Assembly: GCA_001657395.1 (NCBI GenBank)
Contig: LYSY01000008.1
Location: forward strand, 62,001-126,000
Reading direction: 5' to 3'
DNA from: Rhodospirillales bacterium BBD 1991-14
GTDB lineage: Bacteria > Pseudomonadota > Alphaproteobacteria > Kiloniellales > Kiloniellaceae
DNA: 64,000 nucleotides
Below are positions 1 to 9,383 of this stretch, piece by piece. The stretch's first letter is position 1. Every line of letters starts with the position of its first letter. The translations under genes were made by a program, and so were the position numbers. The notes below the pieces were generated by a model. That model made no database searches. It was not told the origin of the DNA and saw nothing but the letters and a program-made list of their open reading frames with translations.

Positions 1-1
1 G

Positions 2-328
2 ATTGCTTTTGAAATCAGTCATGCGGAGTCACTGCCCCTCTTGAGCATCGGGATCCTTACGAGTTGGGCGCACTTGAAAGTGGACCTTGGGGACAGCTGG
101 TCGGCCAGAGAATTAATCGACCTCCAGGCACAAATCGTCGAGGATCACCTCGACAAGAAGCCGCAAAGCCCGGTGCGAACTAGCCGCCTTGTCCACGCCC
201 TGCGCGATCAAGCTTACATCTATGATGTCATCGGCTTGAGCCGCGAAGCGGCAGCGCTCAATGAACGCGCTGCAGTAATGGAAGCCCGGCTGCCCCCTTG
301 CGACACGGGTTGCATCTACACCGACTAG
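2..328 (+). CDS. C-terminal part of an unidentified helical protein
   Basis: The reading frame is open from the first complete codon of the window to the stop at 326-328, so this is the tail of a gene that begins upstream. A TTG at 41 could be a start, but no ribosome binding site stands out there and the frame continues upstream of it. The visible 108 residues are mostly helical and end in a stretch (ALRDQAYIYDVIGLSREAA) that looks like a tetratricopeptide-type repeat. No catalytic motif is visible and I do not recognise the family. The next gene lies on the opposite strand and converges on it. Confidence 0.5.
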   Translation: MAFEISHAESLPLLSIGILTSWAHLKVDLGDSWSARELIDLQAQIVEDHLDKKPQSPVRTSRLVHALRDQAYIYDVIGLSREAAALNERAAVMEARLPPCDTGCIYTD

Positions 329-431
329 AAAAGGGGAGACGAGCCGATCTTCTACGACTCATCTGCCTCATACCCAGTCGCCACCATCTCCAGTTCCTGA
401 TCGCCGGCGACGCTCTTTCAGGCGATGGCGC

Positions 432-1097
432 CTATCCCTGACCGCCCGAGCCAAGAATCTGCGCGGCCCGCATCGCCGCGGCGGTCCGGTTGGTGACGCC
501 CAGCACCCGCAGGATCACCGACACGTGGTAGCGGACGGTGTAAGGAGAGACTCCGAGCACAGCGGCAATCTCGCGGTTGGTCCGCCCGTCCCGCAGCTGT
601 TCCAGGATCTCCATCTGCTGGAGGCTGAGCTTGCCGTCCGACGGCCCCGGCACAGCGGCAGGGTCCGACAGCTTCGTGGTCATCTTCTGCGCGTCGCTTT
701 CCGGCTGACCGTCCGGTGGCGGCACCCAGACGTCACCGTCGATAACACGCCGCAAGGCAGCCACCGTCTGGTCTTCCGATGCACTGCGGTTCAGACAGCC
801 GGCGGCGCCGACCTCGAGAGTCCGCACGGCGCTCTGCCGGTTGACGGCGTCACAAATCACAAGAACCGGAGCCGGGCGCACCGCATCGCTGACAACCTTG
901 AGCTGGCGCAACGGCTCCCCGTTACAGGCCTCCAGGTCCAAAACGACAAGACCGAAGTCCGGTGCGTGAAGAACCTCATCGACCGCGTCTTGCAGCGACG
1001 GGGCTTCGCAGACCTCCGCGTCGTCGACGACCTGCCTTAGAAAAGTTGCGATTCCGGCCCGGTGAACGGCGGACCGCCCCCCAATCAGAGCCCTCAT
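432..1097 (-). CDS. LuxR/NarL-type response regulator with atypical receiver
   Basis: The 221-residue protein has an N-terminal receiver-like domain (about 1-120) and a C-terminal LuxR helix-turn-helix (about 155-215; core GRTNREIAAVLGVSPYTVRYH). It should be a DNA-binding transcription regulator. Asp54 (VVLDLE) sits where the phosphoacceptor is expected. The paired acidic residues normally found after the first strand are replaced by GGRS at 6-9, and the conserved Lys near residue 105 is Arg (GCLNR). Phosphorylation by the usual chemistry is therefore doubtful, and the domain may work as a phosphate-independent switch. It reads away from the chemotaxis receptor gene at 1472, sharing an AT-rich intergenic region with it. 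No kinase is adjacent. Confidence 0.85.
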   Translation of the reverse strand: MRALIGGRSAVHRAGIATFLRQVVDDAEVCEAPSLQDAVDEVLHAPDFGLVVLDLEACNGEPLRQLKVVSDAVRPAPVLVICDAVNRQSAVRTLEVGAAGCLNRSASEDQTVAALRRVIDGDVWVPPPDGQPESDAQKMTTKLSDPAAVPGPSDGKLSLQQMEILEQLRDGRTNREIAAVLGVSPYTVRYHVSVILRVLGVTNRTAAAMRAAQILGSGGQG

Positions 1098-1471
1098 TGT
1101 CTGACCGCCCCACTAAACCCATGAGCGAGCCACGCCCGCTTGAATTCCTCATTACGTAGGTAAACCCATCGGTCCGATCAAGACAAATTGGCAAGTCCTT
1201 ATCCCACAAGATTCATAAGGATTACATGTCGGATATTTACACAATAAGTCAGCTATACATCTGTACAAACCCGATACAATATAACTATACAATACTATAA
1301 ATATACGATTCATCAATATTTAAATGAAAAGACGTACTACTCCAAACACCTTGCATTAGACCTTGTTTGTTTACGTCAGATTTTGGATCACCCAAATCGC
1401 GTCGCAGTATTGCAAGGACAGCGACAGGCTTCATCCCGCCTTGGCAAAGGCAAGCCAGAGGAGAGCAAGAC
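1098..1471. promoter_or_regulatory. AT-rich divergent intergenic region
   Basis: This 374-base gap separates the LuxR-type regulator from the chemotaxis receptor. The segment about 1210-1350 is strikingly AT-rich compared with the rest of the window. It carries several imperfect copies of a TATACAAT-like word at about 1271-1305. It probably contains promoters for both divergent genes, but I cannot assign individual -35/-10 boxes. No gene is visible in it. Confidence 0.5.
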
Positions 1472-3547
1472 ATGTCCGTCCGTGCACGATTGGGTCAGGT
1501 CAGGATCGGGGCTTCCGTCGCCCAGAAGTTTCTCGGCATCGTCGCCATCTGCATCGCCCTGCTGCTGGTCACGGCCGGCTACGCGATCTTCCAGATCGAC
1601 AGCATCGGCAAGGAACTGGCCGAGGTTGCGGAGCGCGACATCCCCCTGACGGAGGTCATCTCGCGCATCACCGCCCATCAACTGGAGCAGTCGACCAAGC
1701 TGGAGCGCGCCCTGCGCTACGGCACCATCCTTGCGGGCGACGGGGGCGGGAACGGCGGCGAGAGCACCGGCGCCCGCGAGCGCTTCGCCGAGGCCAGCCA
1801 GCGCTTCACGGCCCTTGAAGAAACCGTCGGGAATGACTTCGCCGAGGCCGGAGAAATGGCCGCTCTGGCCGTCGCAACGGCCACAACCGCCGCTGCCCGG
1901 ACGGAGTTCGAACAGCTTTCCGCCCTGCTGTCCGAGGCAGAGACGGCCTATGGTGCCTTCGCCGAGCACGCCGCCGAACTGCTCGCCAAGCTGGAAGCCG
2001 GCCGGATCGGCGAAGCGCAGCAGGCGATCTATGCGATCGAGGCCGAAGAGAGTGCCCTCAACGCCGGTCTCCAGGCAATGGTTCAGAAGATTCAGGCGTT
2101 TACCGCAAGCGCCGCTGCGGCGGCGCTGGCGCATGAGCGCAGTGCCCTGAAGACCCTCACCGCGCTCTCGCTGCTGGCCGCCGTTTCGGGCTTCGGGCTG
2201 ACCATCTTCATGTCGCAGCGCTTGGTCGCGGGCCCCCTGGCCCAGGTCACGGCGGCCCTCACCGCGCTCACCAAGGGCGATACCTCGGTGGCGCTTTCCG
2301 TGCGCTCGCGCGATGAGGTCGGCCGCCTCGCCGAGGCTTATGAAGTCTTTCGCGAGAAGCAGGTCGAGGTTCAGCGCCTCGCCAGAATGATCGAGGACAT
2401 GCCCCTCGGCGTCATGACCTGCAATCCGGAGAGCTTCGAGATCGACTACATGAACCGGCACAGCACGGAGGTGCTGACCGGCCTGCAGGAACACCTGCCC
2501 GTACCGGTCGACCAGATCGTTGGCTCCAGCATCGACGTCTTCCACAAGGAGGCGTCGGGAAAGCGCGACCTTATCGCCGATCCGCAAAGGCTGCCGCACC
2601 GTGCCCGTGTGTGCGTCGGCGAAGAGACCATCGAACTTCAGATTTCGCCGATCCATGCCCTGGACGGGCGCTATCTCGGCCCCATGGTGAGCTGGAAGGT
2701 GGTGACCGAGCAGGTGCGCCTGGCGGCGGATTTCGAGGCCAACGTCCTCGGCATCGTCGAGGGCGTGGCCTCCGCAGCCAACGACATGAAGGGCGTCGCC
2801 GGAACGTTGTCCGCCGCAGCCGAAGAAACCACGCGGCAGTCTGCGGCGGTGGCCGCCGCCTCCGAGCAGGCCTCGGCCAACGTTCAGACCGTGGCCAGTG
2901 CCGCGGAGGAGCTGTCCAGCGCGGTGCAGGAAATCGGCCGCCAGGTCGAACAGGGAAAGGTCGTCTCGCGGCAGGCCGTAGAGACCAGCGAAGAGGCAAC
3001 GGCGACCGTGCAGACCATGTCGGAGAACGCGCAGAAGATCGGCGACGTGGTGACCCTGATCCAGGACATCGCGGAACAGACCAACCTGCTGGCGCTCAAC
3101 GCGACGATCGAAGCGGCGCGCGCCGGCGAGGCGGGCAAGGGCTTTGCCGTGGTGGCCAGCGAGGTCAAGGCGCTGGCCACTCAGACGGCCAAGGCGACCG
3201 AGGAAATCGCCCAGCAGATCAGCGGCATGCAGCAGATCACCGGGGACACGGTGGGCGCCATCGATCAGATCCGCAGCGTGATGGGGCAGATCGACGAGAT
3301 GACCGCCGCCATCGCCTCGGCCGTCGAGGAGCAGTCCGCCGCCACCGGTGAGATCGCGCAGAACGCCCACGAAGCGTCGAAAGGAACACAAGAAGTCTCC
3401 AGCAACATCGACGGGGTGCGCAAGGCAGCCGACGACAGCGGAGCTTCGGCAGGCGGCGTCCTGGACTCGGCGACCGGCCTGTCCGAACAGTCGGAGGGCC
3501 TGCGCGCGCAGGTTCAGCGTTTCCTCGAGCAGATCCGGGCGGCCTGA
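1472..3547 (+). CDS. Methyl-accepting chemotaxis protein with PAS domain
   Basis: Transmembrane chemoreceptor of about 691 residues that would signal to CheW/CheA. The start at 1472 follows GAGGAGAG and gives a short cationic leader before the first membrane segment. An in-frame ATG at 1367 would add 35 residues from AT-rich intergenic DNA and is less likely. Order of parts: membrane segment about 20-41, a long helical periplasmic sensor, membrane segment about 228-250, HAMP linker, a PAS-like domain about 305-410 ([13 protein letters not shown]), then the coiled-coil signalling domain with the conserved hairpin tip ([19 protein letters not shown]). No che genes lie nearby, so it is an orphan receptor. 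The ligand cannot be read from the sequence. Confidence 0.93.
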   Translation: MSVRARLGQVRIGASVAQKFLGIVAICIALLLVTAGYAIFQIDSIGKELAEVAERDIPLTEVISRITAHQLEQSTKLERALRYGTILAGDGGGNGGESTGARERFAEASQRFTALEETVGNDFAEAGEMAALAVATATTAAARTEFEQLSALLSEAETAYGAFAEHAAELLAKLEAGRIGEAQQAIYAIEAEESALNAGLQAMVQKIQAFTASAAAAALAHERSALKTLTALSLLAAVSGFGLTIFMSQRLVAGPLAQVTAALTALTKGDTSVALSVRSRDEVGRLAEAYEVFREKQVEVQRLARMIEDMPLGVMTCNPESFEIDYMNRHSTEVLTGLQEHLPVPVDQIVGSSIDVFHKEASGKRDLIADPQRLPHRARVCVGEETIELQISPIHALDGRYLGPMVSWKVVTEQVRLAADFEANVLGIVEGVASAANDMKGVAGTLSAAAEETTRQSAAVAAASEQASANVQTVASAAEELSSAVQEIGRQVEQGKVVSRQAVETSEEATATVQTMSENAQKIGDVVTLIQDIAEQTNLLALNATIEAARAGEAGKGFAVVASEVKALATQTAKATEEIAQQISGMQQITGDTVGAIDQIRSVMGQIDEMTAAIASAVEEQSAATGEIAQNAHEASKGTQEVSSNIDGVRKAADDSGASAGGVLDSATGLSEQSEGLRAQVQRFLEQIRAA

Positions 3548-3605
3548 ACCCTATGGGCCCGCACCGCGGCATTGCGCGCGTTGGACGAGGGGCCAAAAAG
3601 GCGAA

Positions 3606-3630
3606 GGGCGGCGCCTCTGCGGCACCGCCC
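3606..3630. terminator. Bidirectional terminator between chemoreceptor and ilvE
   Basis: GGGCGGCGCC and GGCACCGCCC form a 10-bp stem with one mismatch around TCTGC. It is followed by TCTTGAA on the plus strand and by TTCGCCTTTTT on the minus strand. It lies between two convergent genes. Confidence 0.6.
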
Positions 3631-3657
3631 TCTTGAACGCCAATCGGCGATGGATTG

Positions 3658-4551
3658 TCAGGCCACCTTGGCCGCCGCGTGCTGGCGCACCAGGGCGTCG
3701 TAGTCGGTCATCAGGTTGCGGGTGATCTCGCCCGGGGTGAAGTGGCGGCCCTCGATCTCCGAGACCGGGGTCACCTCGACGGCGGTGCCGGTGAGGAAGA
3801 CCTCCTGCGTGCGGTCCAGTTCCTCCGGCATCAGCACCCGCTCGATCACCTCGTAGCCGCGGCGCTTGGCGAGATCGATCACCGTGCGCCGGGTGATGCC
3901 GTCCAGGAAGCAGTCGGGGATCGGCGTGTGCAGCTTGCCGTCCTGCACCAGGAAAACGTTGGCGCCGGTCGCCTCGGCGATCTGGCCGCGGTGGTCCAGC
4001 ATCAGCGCGTCGGCGTAGCCCTTGGCCTCGGCGGCGTGCTTGGAGAGCGTGCAGATCATGTAGAGGCCGGCGGCCTTGGACTTGCAGGGCGCAGTCTCCG
4101 GCGCCGGGCGGCGCCACTCGGCCCAGGCCATGCGGATGCCCTTGAGGCGCGCTTCCGGCGTGAAGTAGGCCGGCCACTGCCAGGCGGCGACGGCGACGTG
4201 GATCCGGGTATGCTGGGCAGAGACCGCCATCATCTCGCTGCCGCGCCAGGCCACCGGGCGGACGTAGCCGTCAACGATGCCGTTGGCCTCCAGCACCGCC
4301 ATCGACGCATCGTCGATTTCCTTGCGGCTGTAGGGGATCTCGAAGCCCAGCAGCGTGCCGGAATCCAGCAGGCGCTGATGGTGCTCTTCCATCTTGAAGA
4401 TGCGCCCGGCATAGGAGCGCTCGCCCTCGAACACACAGCTGCCGTAATGCAGCCCGTGGCTCAGGACGTGCACCTTGGCATCGCGCCAGGGCAGCATCTC
4501 GCCGTTGTACCAGATGACGCCGTCACGGTCGTCGAAGGGAAGTATGGACAT
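3658..4551 (-). CDS. ilvE: Branched-chain amino acid aminotransferase
   Basis: PLP-dependent class IV aminotransferase that interconverts branched-chain 2-oxo acids with valine, leucine and isoleucine, using glutamate as amino donor. The 297-residue length is normal. Lys159 in CKSKAAGLYM matches the PLP-binding lysine of the E. coli enzyme, and family motifs GSCVFEG (37-43), EATGANVF and LDGITRRTVIDLAKRRG are present. The ATG at 4551 is the natural start. D-amino acid and aminodeoxychorismate enzymes share the fold, but the motif set fits IlvE. It is divergent from the MarR gene at 4899. Confidence 0.95.
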   Translation of the reverse strand: MSILPFDDRDGVIWYNGEMLPWRDAKVHVLSHGLHYGSCVFEGERSYAGRIFKMEEHHQRLLDSGTLLGFEIPYSRKEIDDASMAVLEANGIVDGYVRPVAWRGSEMMAVSAQHTRIHVAVAAWQWPAYFTPEARLKGIRMAWAEWRRPAPETAPCKSKAAGLYMICTLSKHAAEAKGYADALMLDHRGQIAEATGANVFLVQDGKLHTPIPDCFLDGITRRTVIDLAKRRGYEVIERVLMPEELDRTQEVFLTGTAVEVTPVSEIEGRHFTPGEITRNLMTDYDALVRQHAAAKVA

Positions 4552-4835
4552 CGCTCTCTTCGTCCTTAAAACTCGGCCGCTCTAAAGGCGGCTCGTTTGC
4601 GTTCCCGGGCAGCTGCGGCAGGCGATCCGGCTCAATCCGGCCCGTGCCGCCCGCATGGCTAACCCCCAGACCCCCAGTGGATGATCCTCATTTTGCCGGT
4701 CCCCTTTTGCATGGAACGCTTCGGCGTAGATCACGGACATAATGCTCGACAGAAACTTCGCAGCGGCCTTCAATCCGCCCGGAAAATCAGTCAGTATTGC
4801 TCACCAAACAGAGATTTTATTCATCAGATAGTCTC

Positions 4836-4858
4836 GAATTGATACTTTTTATCAATTC
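4836..4858. promoter_or_regulatory. Palindromic operator, probably for the MarR regulator
   Basis: GAATTGATA and TATCAATTC are perfect 9-bp inverted arms around CTTTT. The TTGAT-N-ATCAA core is typical of MarR-family operators. It lies 40 bases upstream of the MarR start at 4899, in the AT-rich part of the 347-base ilvE-MarR gap. The rest of that gap shows nothing I can name. Confidence 0.6.
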
Positions 4859-4898
4859 CGGTCCCTCAGGTGTAACAAGATTAGGCAGATATGTCAAC

Positions 4899-5429
4899 AT
4901 GGCTGACGTAAAAGGCGGACCCAACCCCCTCTTCCTGCGCGAGGAGGAGCTGCGGCAGGCGATGGAGCTGCTGTTTTTCGCCTATCGCGACTTCACCGGA
5001 GAGCCGGATCAGATCCTGGTGGACTATGGCTTCGGGCGGGCCCACCACCGGGTGATCTACTTCGTCGGACGCCACCCCGGCATCACCGTTTCCGAGCTGC
5101 TGGCGATCCTGAGGATCACCAAGCAGTCGCTGTCGCGGGTGCTGGGCCAGCTGGTGCGCGAGGGCTTCATCACCCAGCGCCCGGGCCTGCGCGACCGGCG
5201 CCAGCGCCTGCTGGAACTGACCGAGAAGGGCCGCGAGCTGGAAGGCAAGCTGAGCGAACGCCAGCGGGTGCGCATCGCCCGGGCCTACCGCAAGGCCGGG
5301 GCCGCGGCGGTGGAAGGCTTTCGCACGGTGCTGACCAACATCATCGACGAGCCGGACCGCGCCCGCTTCGAACGGCCCGAAGCGCCGGCCTCCAAGCAGC
5401 CCGCCCCAAAGCAACCCGCCCGGCGCTAG
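4899..5429 (+). CDS. MarR-family regulator, PetP-like
   Basis: Winged-helix transcription regulator of 176 residues. The core about 55-120 has the MarR pattern (ISTVSELL-type helix, KQSLSRVLGQL recognition helix, RDRRQR wing). The ATG at 4899 is chosen because an in-frame TTG at 4797 would place the 4836 palindrome inside the gene. The C-terminus is a Lys/Pro/Ala tail. It is followed by an OmpR-type response regulator and a histidine kinase. A MarR plus OmpR pair of this type (petP-petR) sits upstream of petABC in Rhodobacter capsulatus, so a role in respiratory gene control is plausible but is inferred from order only. Confidence 0.88.
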   Translation: MADVKGGPNPLFLREEELRQAMELLFFAYRDFTGEPDQILVDYGFGRAHHRVIYFVGRHPGITVSELLAILRITKQSLSRVLGQLVREGFITQRPGLRDRRQRLLELTEKGRELEGKLSERQRVRIARAYRKAGAAAVEGFRTVLTNIIDEPDRARFERPEAPASKQPAPKQPARR

Positions 5430-5520
5430 GATTGCCCGATGCTAGACTTGCCAGGCGCTAGGATTGCCAGGCGCTAGGATTGACGGGCGCTAGGATTGAC
5501 GGGCGCTAGGATTGACGGGC
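5425..5520. repeat. Six 16-bp tandem repeats
   Basis: Six head-to-tail copies of GCTAGGATTG(A/C)C(G/A)GGC. The last three are identical and the first two diverged. The array begins at the stop codon of the MarR gene (TAG at 5427-5429) and ends 22 bases before the response regulator start. It fills almost the whole intergenic space. There are no spacers, so it is not a CRISPR. Confidence 0.95.
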
Positions 5521-5542
5521 CGCACAACCTATACTTTGAGCC

Positions 5543-6237
5543 ATGAGAGCCTCCGCCAGCGAGCCCGCGCACATCCTGGTCGTCGATGACGACACGCGGC
5601 TGCGCGATCTGCTGCAGCGCTATCTCAGCGAACAGGGCTTTCGCGTCACCACCGCCGTCGATGCCGCCGATGCGCGCGCCAAACTGGCCTCCTTCGCCTT
5701 CGACCTGCTGGTGCTCGACATCATGATGCCCGGCGAGACCGGCCTGCAGCTGACCCAGACCCTGCGCCGGGAGAGCAGCGTGCCGATCCTGCTGTTGACC
5801 GCCATGAACGAGAGCGAGGACCGCATCGCCGGCTTCGAGTCCGGCGCCGACGACTATCTGCCCAAACCCTTCGAGCCGCGCGAGCTGGTGCTGCGCGTGA
5901 ATGCCATCCTGCGCCGGGTGCCGGCGGCGGCGCCCAAGACTTCCTCGGCCATTACCTTCGGCGAGTTCAGTTTCGACCTCGACCGCGAGGAGCTCACACG
6001 CGCGGGACTCTATGTGCGTCTCACCACCGCAGAGACCTCCCTCTTGAAGGCCCTGGCACGGCACGCGGGCGAGCCCATCACCCGGCAGGTGCTCTCCGAT
6101 GAAAGTCAGGTCAGCGGCAACGCGCGCACCATCGACGTGCAGGTCACGCGGCTGCGGCGCAAGATCGAGAGCGATCCGAAGTTTCCACGCTATCTGCAGA
6201 CCGTGCGGGGCACCGGCTACGTGCTGATGACCGACTG

Positions 6238-6238
<1 letters not shown>
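5543..6238 (+). CDS. OmpR-family response regulator, PetR-like
   Basis: DNA-binding response regulator of 231 residues with an intact receiver (acidic pocket Asp15-Asp17, phosphoacceptor Asp59 in LVLDIMMPG, Lys108 in LPKPF) and a C-terminal OmpR winged helix (about 130-228). The kinase gene overlaps its stop (TGATG at 6236-6240), which indicates translational coupling and a cognate pair. Family and position after a MarR gene match PetR of Rhodobacter. OmpR with EnvZ-like kinases is the alternative reading, and target genes are unknown. Confidence 0.92.
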
Positions 6239-7683
<1,445 letters not shown>

Positions 7684-7777
7684 CAGAGCCCGCAGTCCCA
7701 GCGGCGCCTTTAGACAGCCTTAACCACTGCCTCCCTATGCTGCCGGCCGCAAGACCCCTGCCCGGACGGAGTGACCG

Positions 7778-8560
7778 ATGAACCCCACGAATGCGCTGAT
7801 TTCCGAAGAAGCCGTCGACTCGCAGAGCGAGAGCGAGGCGCTCGACGAGGCCCGCGATCTGGTGTCGAACCTGGAACTGCGCGTTCAGCAGGTGAAGAAC
7901 GGCGTTCTGGATCCCCGCGAGGCGGCGCGGACCCTGGCCATGGAGTCGGCCAACCTGCGCATGAAGGCCCGCGCGGTGAACCTCGTCGGCTTCGGTCCCC
8001 TGACCCATCGCCTCGATGAGTACCTCAGCGAAATCGAAGCGGTCGAAGAGCGTCACGCCAACGACCTCATCGCCTTTGCCGACCGCATCGGCAGCCTGCT
8101 GGACGGCGAGGCCGTGGACGCGGAAAACGTCTCCGAGGTGCTGCACGCTCTGCCGCAGCAAAGCGCCTTCAACGTCGATGACGTGGAGATCACCGACAAG
8201 GACGTGACGGTCATCATCCCACAGCGCGCCGCCGCCAAGGTGGTGGGCCGCGAGCTGGCCGCCTGCGGCTACCGGGTGACCAGCGTCACCAACCCGATCG
8301 AGGCGCTGGAACTGATCCTGGAAACCAAGCCCGACCTGGTGATCACCGCCCAGGTGATGCCGCGGCTGAGCGGGGTCGATCTGGCCTGTGCCCTCTCCGC
8401 CATGCCGTCGACCCGTTCCATCCCCATCGCGCTCCTGACGAGCCTGGATCCGGATCATCCGGACCTGAAGTCGCTGCCGATGAACGTCGGGCTGATCCGC
8501 CGCGGCGCCCAGTTCGGCGACGACCTGGCCGACGTGCTGCAACGCTTCAACATCACCTGA
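7778..8560 (+). CDS. Protein with degenerate HPt-like and degenerate receiver domains
   Basis: This 260-residue cytosolic protein follows the two-component pair by 94 bases. Residues about 20-110 are helical and resemble a histidine phosphotransfer domain (RMKARAVNLVGFGPLTHRLD), but no His is found at the phosphoacceptor site. Residues about 142-258 have the receiver fold pattern, with Ala191 in place of the phosphoacceptor Asp (DLVITAQVMPRLSG), no acidic residues after the first strand, and Arg in place of the conserved Lys (LIRRG). Neither half should carry phosphate. A scaffold or inhibitory role toward the neighbouring kinase is possible but is inference. Confidence 0.7.
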   Translation: MNPTNALISEEAVDSQSESEALDEARDLVSNLELRVQQVKNGVLDPREAARTLAMESANLRMKARAVNLVGFGPLTHRLDEYLSEIEAVEERHANDLIAFADRIGSLLDGEAVDAENVSEVLHALPQQSAFNVDDVEITDKDVTVIIPQRAAAKVVGRELAACGYRVTSVTNPIEALELILETKPDLVITAQVMPRLSGVDLACALSAMPSTRSIPIALLTSLDPDHPDLKSLPMNVGLIRRGAQFGDDLADVLQRFNIT

Positions 8561-8574
8561 TCCTTTCCGGGACC

Positions 8575-8623
8575 GCCGCAGTCTGATTGCCGCGGTCTGA
8601 TTGCCGCGGTCTGATTGCCGCAG
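8575..8623. repeat. 14-bp tandem repeat, 3.5 copies
   Basis: Three copies of GCCGC(A/G)GTCTGATT and a half copy follow the stop of the preceding gene at once. It is part of the 356-base gap 8561-8916, which holds this array, the 8661-8756 array and no gene. Confidence 0.93.
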
Positions 8624-8660
8624 CCCGGCCGGCGTAGTCGTCTGGCCGGCGCAATCTCCC

Positions 8661-8756
8661 TGCCCGAACCTCCGCCTGCCCCAACCCCCGCCTGCCCCAA
8701 CCCCCGCCTGCCCCAACCTCTGCCTGCCCCAACCTCTGCCTGCCCCAACCTCTGCC
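8661..8756. repeat. Six 16-bp tandem repeats
   Basis: Six contiguous copies of TGCCC(C/G)AACC(T/C)C(C/T)GCC, in three sub-variants that run in blocks (1, 2, 3 copies), as expected from stepwise duplication. The unit length and copy number equal those of the 5425-5520 array, although the sequences differ. There are no spacers. Confidence 0.95.
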
Positions 8757-8916
8757 TGCAACGCGCGGGCGGCCCGCACTGAAGGCGGGCAATACCCCGG
8801 AATAACTCGCCCGCGCCACCAAGGTGTCATGGCGGAGGCCTTGACTCCCGCAGCCCTTGGGCGAACCCTGACGGCATTGGGGCAGGGTGATTTCAATCAC
8901 TTGCGGAGGCGGTCCA

Positions 8917-9375
8917 ATGAAATTGTCGAACATCTTTGCGGTGGGACTCTGTGCCGCTCTTGGCGGCGCGCCCCTCGGTCTGGCGGTCACGGCGCTCGCC
9001 CAGTCGAGTATGCCCAACGCCTGTCCGGTCGACGGCTGCGTGGTAAAGATCGCAGGCATCGCCAAGGCGGGGACGGAACTGGCCGTGACCTTCGATGCCA
9101 ACTTCATGCCCGATCTGTCGAAGAACCACATCCATATCTGGTGGGGCGAAAGCTATACGGTCGAGCAGGTCAGCAACAACGCCGAGCCCACCTACGGCGT
9201 GAAGCAGGGCGACTGGCACCCCACCGATGCCTACCCGGCCTACACCACGCAAAGCGCCGTATCGACGGGCGCGCGCAACGGCGCCCACACGCTCTGCGTG
9301 ACGGCGGCCGATAGGAACCACGACATTCTCGATGCCAAGGCCTATCACTGCGTGGACGTGCGTGACCACCTGTAG
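8917..9375 (+). CDS. Small secreted protein of unknown function
   Basis: The product has 152 residues. The start at 8917 is preceded by GGAGGCGG. An upstream in-frame start at 8887 would bury the signal peptide and is rejected. Residues 1-29 are a Sec signal peptide ending near ALAQ. The mature part contains CPVDGC near its start and two more Cys near the end (LCV, HC), which suggests disulfide bonds in the periplasm or outside. Aromatic and His residues (HIHIWWG, DWHPTDAYP) are frequent. I do not recognise the family. Only 8 bases separate it from the kinase-STAND gene, so the two are probably co-transcribed. Confidence 0.75.
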   Translation: MKLSNIFAVGLCAALGGAPLGLAVTALAQSSMPNACPVDGCVVKIAGIAKAGTELAVTFDANFMPDLSKNHIHIWWGESYTVEQVSNNAEPTYGVKQGDWHPTDAYPAYTTQSAVSTGARNGAHTLCVTAADRNHDILDAKAYHCVDVRDHL

Positions 9376-9383
9376 ACCTGCCG

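Noticed and set aside
4582-4773. A 63-codon minus-strand frame upstream of ilvE
   Set aside because: No ribosome site, low-complexity product and no family match. It lies in the ilvE-MarR regulatory gap.
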